From NCBI GenBank assembly GCA_021613375.1, contig CM038716.1:17425024-17489023 (forward strand): a DNA stretch of 64,000 nt, written 5' to 3'. The position numbers and the translations under genes are program-made. Shown piece after piece: positions 59,298-64,000 of the stretch. The DNA comes from Megaleporinus macrocephalus. Taxonomy: Eukaryota > Chordata > Actinopteri > Characiformes > Anostomidae. Position 1 is the stretch's first letter; each line of letters begins with the position of its first letter. The notes beneath the pieces are model-generated. The model searched no databases and had not been told where the DNA came from. It was given only the letters and a program-made list of their open reading frames with translations.

Positions 59298-59829
59298 GCA
59301 GAGGTGTTTTTGGCTTTCCAGCACAGGGCAGACTGACCTCCCACACATAATTAGTCATCCCATTTCAGCACTTGATATTTCTCTCTTTCTCCCTGTTAAA
59401 TCCTCCACCCCCTCCTTCTCCTGCCCATGTCCCCCCACTACACTTCACATTCTGCTCACGTTAACACTTACATTCATATCACTGAACCCCGTCTCTCCCT
59501 TCACTACTGCTCTGCACTCGTAGCTTAATTCTACCAATCAGCTCTTCTTTAGTGAGGTCGTGCTTTGTTACTCTACATTCTGCACTTATTCACTGTCTTC
59601 AAGCTTCATCTGCTATTCTGAGACATGTTTTTCACAAGCCTGTTCCTCCTCTCGAACTTCAGCATCAGAGCTTACTTTGCCATCTGTTTCCTGTCTTAAT
59701 ATCTGGGCCACCATCCACAAGTCCAGATGTGGAGAGATATGACAGCTTGCTTCCACACGCTGATCACACAAATTTGGATCTCAATGTGCTTCAGAATTTT
59801 TGTAGAAAGCGGCTTCTTTGGAGCAGGGC

Positions 59830-60210
59830 AGTCCAAGAACCACTTTGATTCCCAGGAGAACCTTCCAGTGAAGGGTTCTTGAAAGAACATTGTTGTAACT
59901 GAATCCTCACATAAAATCAAAGATTTAAAGAACCCTAGAGAGCCATGTTTAAAATGAGAGAATTTGTGTGTAAAGAACTCTACGTTATGTAAGGTTCCAC
60001 ATCAATTATAGGGTTCTTCCATAAATCGTTACCTCAAATTCACATTATTTAAACTTGAAAAAGCGTCTACATCGCATGTACAAAATGGTTCTTTACGTCA
60101 GAGAACTAAAAGTGGTTCTTTTAAGGCGTTTTAGCAAAAAAATGCTTTCACCTACAGGTTCTAATGATGTTTTAAAGAACACGTTTTAATCTAATGTTCA
60201 AAGAACATTT
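59830..60210. repeat. Large fragment of the 'ggttcttt' dispersed family
   Basis: Repeated phrases such as 'gaagggttcttgaaagaacatt', 'tatagggttcttcc', 'aaaatggttctttacg' and 'agtggttcttttaag' recur through this segment. The following 60220-60520 carries an open frame of 69 codons that reads across similar 'agaacattc' repeats and is probably not a gene. Confidence 0.55.
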
Positions 60211-60641
60211 TAAGGATGTTTATCATTTCAAATAATGAAACTCAACATTACCCAAGACACGATGCTATAACTTCAACATTCAGAGGAGGTTTTGAGGATG
60301 CTGTCCGGCCCACGGATTATGGTGCTTGATGATGTATTCAGAGAACGATATCTTGCCTATAAGAAGAACATACTGGGAACAACAACAGCAACAACAGACT
60401 TGGCACTGAAAACATTAAGAGAATGTGTGTATAATGTTCTCAGAACATTCATGACAAAAGAAATTCTAGCTGTGTTTGACACCCTTATTTTGAGAGGATG
60501 AAACTGTACATCTAAGCCAAGAACCAATTTTAGCATGCACATCTCTTATTAGTCATCAAGAAAAGTGTTGGACTGTGATTCATGAAAAAAAAAAAAAAAT
60601 AATAATAATAATAACAAGTACCAATAATAAGCAGCTAAACT

Positions 60642-61052
60642 CACTGTTCAAAAGCAGTATCTTAGAAATAAGTGTATTTTCACTGTAAAAACACCAGATA
60701 TCATTAAAACAGATGGAAATAAGCATAAATACAGTTTAAAGAGCAAAATTTAGTTTCAGATTTCTTCTGGACGCTCCAGACATTGTATGAATTTATCCAG
60801 TTACTTCACCAACAATATTGATTTAGCTTAATGAAGTACTGAGTAGTCAAAGCAGGTTTTAGATGATAACTGTGAATAATTCTCGGTTGCCACAAGGAGA
60901 AGCTGGGAAAGGGTTAAATAAACACACTGACATATGTTAAAGCACTGCTTACTGTAGTAATACTATTTGAATATTTGAAAAAGAAAGTGTTTCACTGAGT
61001 AAATAAAAGCTTCCTGCTTAAAAAATATAATAATGTCCTCCAGTGCCTAAAA
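60642..61052. mobile_element. Short terminal-inverted-repeat element (family A), third copy
   Basis: Shares with the 40.25-kb copy the left end 'cactgttcaaaagcagtatctta' (diverged) and the internal phrases 'gcttaatgaagtactgag', 'gccacaaggagaagc' and 'aataaaagcttcctg'. The right end merges into the CA/TA microsatellite, so the terminal repeat is not visible. Confidence 0.6.
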
Positions 61053-61063
61053 CATTCTCTCTC

Positions 61064-61202
<139 letters not shown>

Positions 61203-61204
61203 GT

Positions 61205-63560
61205 GTAGTTTATTTTTACATGCAATTATTTACATTGCAATTATTTCAGATCCTGCACAATTTCTGAATAATTATAGATTGCCTAATTTAATTTACAGGA
61301 AAACATATCCACAAATCCATGTCATGTCAACCTGTAACAGGTGAGAAGTGAAGTCCTTAGATTATCTAAAAAAACAAACTTATATACCATAAACGTACTG
61401 ATCTGCACGCTTCTGACTTCCTAACCAAAATCTGGTTCAGCAAAATGACTGTAGCAACAACTAAAACACGATTTCCAGCACAATAGAAAATTCGGGCGCA
61501 GGTGAGAAAACAGATAAAGCTTAAAGGCACTTATCTTGTGTTAGCTACAGTAGCTCTGGATGGAGGCAGTGAAATCCCAGGGCTCCACAGTACAGAGGGC
61601 AGGTTGAGAGAGCCTGAGGCAGCTCAGTGTGGGACTCTCTGTGTTTTATACTCAGTGTGAGACCTCCTCTCTTTCTGCTGAGGGACCACCGGGCTCTTTT
61701 GGAGTGAACACACTCCCACAACCACATGTGTGTTTATGTAGGGTCTTATTTTACTATCATTGTGGGGACCCAGCCTATGAGCAAAATGCCAAAATACTGA
61801 CTTTGTAGACTGAGAAGAGTTTCAGAATAAATGAATGCTTGAGGGAAGGAAGGAAGGAAGGAAAGAAACAAACACCCTCAAAATGACAGTTATACGGTCA
61901 AATAATGTTTTATTGATGAGAGTAAATGCACGTCCTCCACAGAGACATTGTGTAATTTTCATGTATAATTCTTTTCTGAATTTAAAGGCGTACAACCCTG
62001 CACTAACAAACGTTAATTTTCTTTTAACAATCTTGTTGGCCATAAAACCCTTTGTCTGTTAGCTAGGTTGAGTAATGTTAGCTAGGTTGTGGGTTAGTAA
62101 ACTGTCATGGTAACTGCTGTTGAGACACTGACCAGTTGCAAGCAGAAACATTAGCAAATTGGATGAAACAATACTTACGTATTGGCAAAAATGAGTTCAT
62201 GTTCCTCACCTGTCAAGCAGAAACAGAGCAGAGCTACCTTCTGCTTTTCATGACTTTCTACTTTCCATGAAGCTGCTGTTGGCCTTCTTTGTCCACCAGC
62301 TACTTGTTTGAAGTTTCCCATTCCACCCTAACTGGTGCAGCAGTTACATTCCGGTGCCAGGATGGAAACGCTGCATCACTTAAGGTGAAAGGGAAAAATA
62401 TAAATAGGAAGCCTCGTCAACTATCCGATATCCTGTCACCATTAAAACACTCTTGCCTGGTCTAAGAACTTCTTTCATAAATTTGCTCATCAGATTCTCT
62501 CTTTGGCTGTTTCTCGGCCATCACTTCTTCTTAACAATGGTCAGCATGTAGCCCCCACATCCCTGTCCTGTGATTGGCTGGAATAGTGTTGTATGGTTCA
62601 ACACTACTTCATTTATTTCCTATTAACAGAGCCAGCGCTGTGCACCAACACTGGATTTGTTCCAGCACACACACACAACACAGCAGAGGAGACATTTGAA
62701 GTGTACTGGATTAAACAGTATACTGCACCTTTAATATATTAGAAATTCAACCCATGCAAAATGTATGACACATGTTATAATTGATGTTATGGTTTATAGT
62801 TTATGTCCCCCCCCCCACACAACATTAAATTGTGCACTAAAATCAGCATAAAATGCCAAATTTAAGTTACAAGGAAGTCTTATTTTTACTTATAAAATGT
62901 TTTGTTGAGTGTTTTTTTTTTATTTTTTTATGTGACACTCATAAATGATTTTTATTAGAAAACATATATGCAAGTATTGATGTATTGGGACAATTTTTGA
63001 CATATAACAATTCCTAGTTTAGTCAATATTTTTATCATTATTCTTCTTCTATATTTGTATAATTTTTTATTCTATTGTTCTCTAATTCTAGCTTTAGATA
63101 TTCTTTATTTAGTCTTTGTAACACAATTTGATTTACATAAATAGGCTATAAAATATAAAGCACTATTATTATTATTATTATTATTATCATTATTATTATA
63201 GTGATTGTTCTAAATGAAGTTAAGTCAGTTTGGATTAGGTTTAGGTTTCACACAGTATTAGATTGAGCTTCAGTTTTAAGTCTATAGTCTTTCTTTGTGT
63301 AACAATATATTTAGTCCACAATATAATGTAATTTACAAACCCGGGTCTACAACTCAGTATTTCATCATCATCATCTTCATCATTATCATCATGAACTAAT
63401 GACACTGGAGGAGTGCTGGAGTGAGGTGCTGATCGGTGCTGATCATTCACAGATGTTAACCAGTGCAGTTGCATTAGATGCTCCATAATGCACTGCGTCA
63501 CAGTTTCTGTGCAAATTTCACGATACATTGTTACACGCTTACTAGCCATATGCAACAGTT
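61205..63560. other. Stretch with no gene recognised
   Basis: AT-rich sequence. A 'ggaaggaaggaagg' run is at 61847-61862, and a C-run of ten bases at 62805-62815. A run of ATT triplets at 63167-63200 follows 'gctataaaatataaagcacta', a LINE-tail-like motif. A TCA-rich tract lies near 63361-63393. No gene seen. Confidence 0.4.
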
Positions 63561-63566
63561 TGAGTG

Positions 63567-63600
63567 CCCCCCCCCAACCCCCCCCCCCCAACCCCCCCCA
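63567..63600 (-). repeat. C-rich tract with quadruplex/i-motif potential
   Basis: Runs of nine, thirteen and eight C separated by AA on the plus strand. The minus strand is correspondingly G-rich. The glycine and tryptophan stretch in the 155-codon minus-strand frame (63241-63708) comes from this tract. Confidence 0.85.
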
Positions 63601-63759
63601 ATATATCAAACCCACCAAATTAAGAGAAAATGTGTAACAATATCTATTTAAGTGTGTTCTCTGTAGAGCTTGTGTCATCTTCTCTTCGCTTTGACTGGGA
63701 ATTTTCAAACTTTTGTATACAAACGTAAGGTTCCAGAAAGGGAAAGGAAAACGGGCGTG

Positions 63760-63880
63760 TGTGTACAGAGTGTGCTTGAGTGTGCAAGCGAGCGAGAGAG
63801 AGAGAGACAGACAGAAAGAGAGGAATAGAGATGGAGAATGTGAGATGACAGTGACTGAGGCATCAAGCTGAAGCTGAGGT
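63760..63880 (+). other. Possible exon end with consensus splice donor
   Basis: GAG|GTGAGT at 63876-63884 matches the vertebrate donor consensus exactly and follows a purine-rich segment without stops that would matter for a non-coding exon. No acceptor or promoter pairs with it convincingly, so it is noted only as a candidate. Confidence 0.2.
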
Positions 63881-64000
63881 GAGTCAGCGTTTCCTGTCTC
63901 AGGAAGACAAACAATTTGTCAGGCTCTTGAGCTCCTCACAGCAGCGGCCGCCTCCAGCATCTCCAGCCTGATGGGCAGCACATACAAAAGCACAAACACA

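Noticed and set aside
59278..59523. Splice acceptor followed by a 75-codon frame
   Set aside because: The poly-T plus CAG is a good acceptor by sequence, but the frame has no domain or donor and the tract looks like a retroposon or simple-repeat remnant.
60292..60501. 69-codon plus-strand frame
   Set aside because: It lies in sequence with repeated agaacattc phrases like the neighbouring dispersed element and shows no domain.
63241..63708. 155-codon frame with an acidic stretch
   Set aside because: It crosses a TCA-repeat tract (acidic run) and a C-run (glycine run). The remainder has no recognised domain.

Overview
This window looks like gene-poor, repeat-rich DNA from a vertebrate, most likely a teleost fish. 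It is AT-rich overall and full of long CA, TA, GATA and GA microsatellites. It holds decayed copies of several fish-type transposons: Tc1/mariner, Ty3/Gypsy, RTE-like and other LINE pieces, and many short non-autonomous elements. An ostariophysan fish (characin or catfish lineage) is my best inference. It rests only on remembered repeat types, namely the dispersed family with termini like those at 55.65 and 4.61 kb and the 'tgtgcaaaagtctta'-type elements. No complete protein-coding gene was recognised. Nearly all open reading frames are short and chance-like or lie in repeats. 

Layout. 1-5 kb: a decayed Ty3/Gypsy LTR retrotransposon on the minus strand (integrase, RNase H and reverse transcriptase remnants, primer-binding site, one LTR), then part of a dispersed element. 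5-17.8 kb: mostly unique AT-rich DNA with few repeats. 17.8-18.6 kb: a deleted Tc1-like copy and a self-complementary compound microsatellite. 20.4-23.5 kb: an unusual nested arrangement of two inverted copies of a 39-bp-periodic sequence around an inner pair of inverted repeats. 24-34 kb: microsatellites, a small terminal-inverted-repeat element and two LINE reverse-transcriptase remnants. 34.9-36.2 kb: a well-preserved Tc1-like transposon with a broken transposase, followed by another repeat fragment. 38.3-38.9 kb: a minisatellite with higher-order structure. 40-44 kb: several small inverted-repeat elements. 45.3-45.9 kb: a GC-rich patch with promoter-like motifs. 48.2-49.3 kb: a longer, decayed relative of the 17.8-kb Tc1-like copy. 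50-55 kb: the most gene-like part, with G-rich and GA/CT tracts, a CpG-rich TATA promoter with a candidate non-coding first exon and splice donor on the plus strand, a near-perfect RE1/REST silencer motif, and a cluster of X-box, CCAAT and CTCF-like motifs. 55.6-64 kb: more dispersed repeats, a 600-bp purine-rich tract, microsatellites and a C-rich tract. 

Working interpretation (inference): the window covers the 5' end and part of a long first intron, plus upstream flank, of a plus-strand gene whose coding exons lie beyond the right edge. The REST-type element would fit a neuronally expressed gene. No gene symbol can be assigned. Element boundaries were read by eye and are approximate unless a terminal repeat and TA duplication are named.
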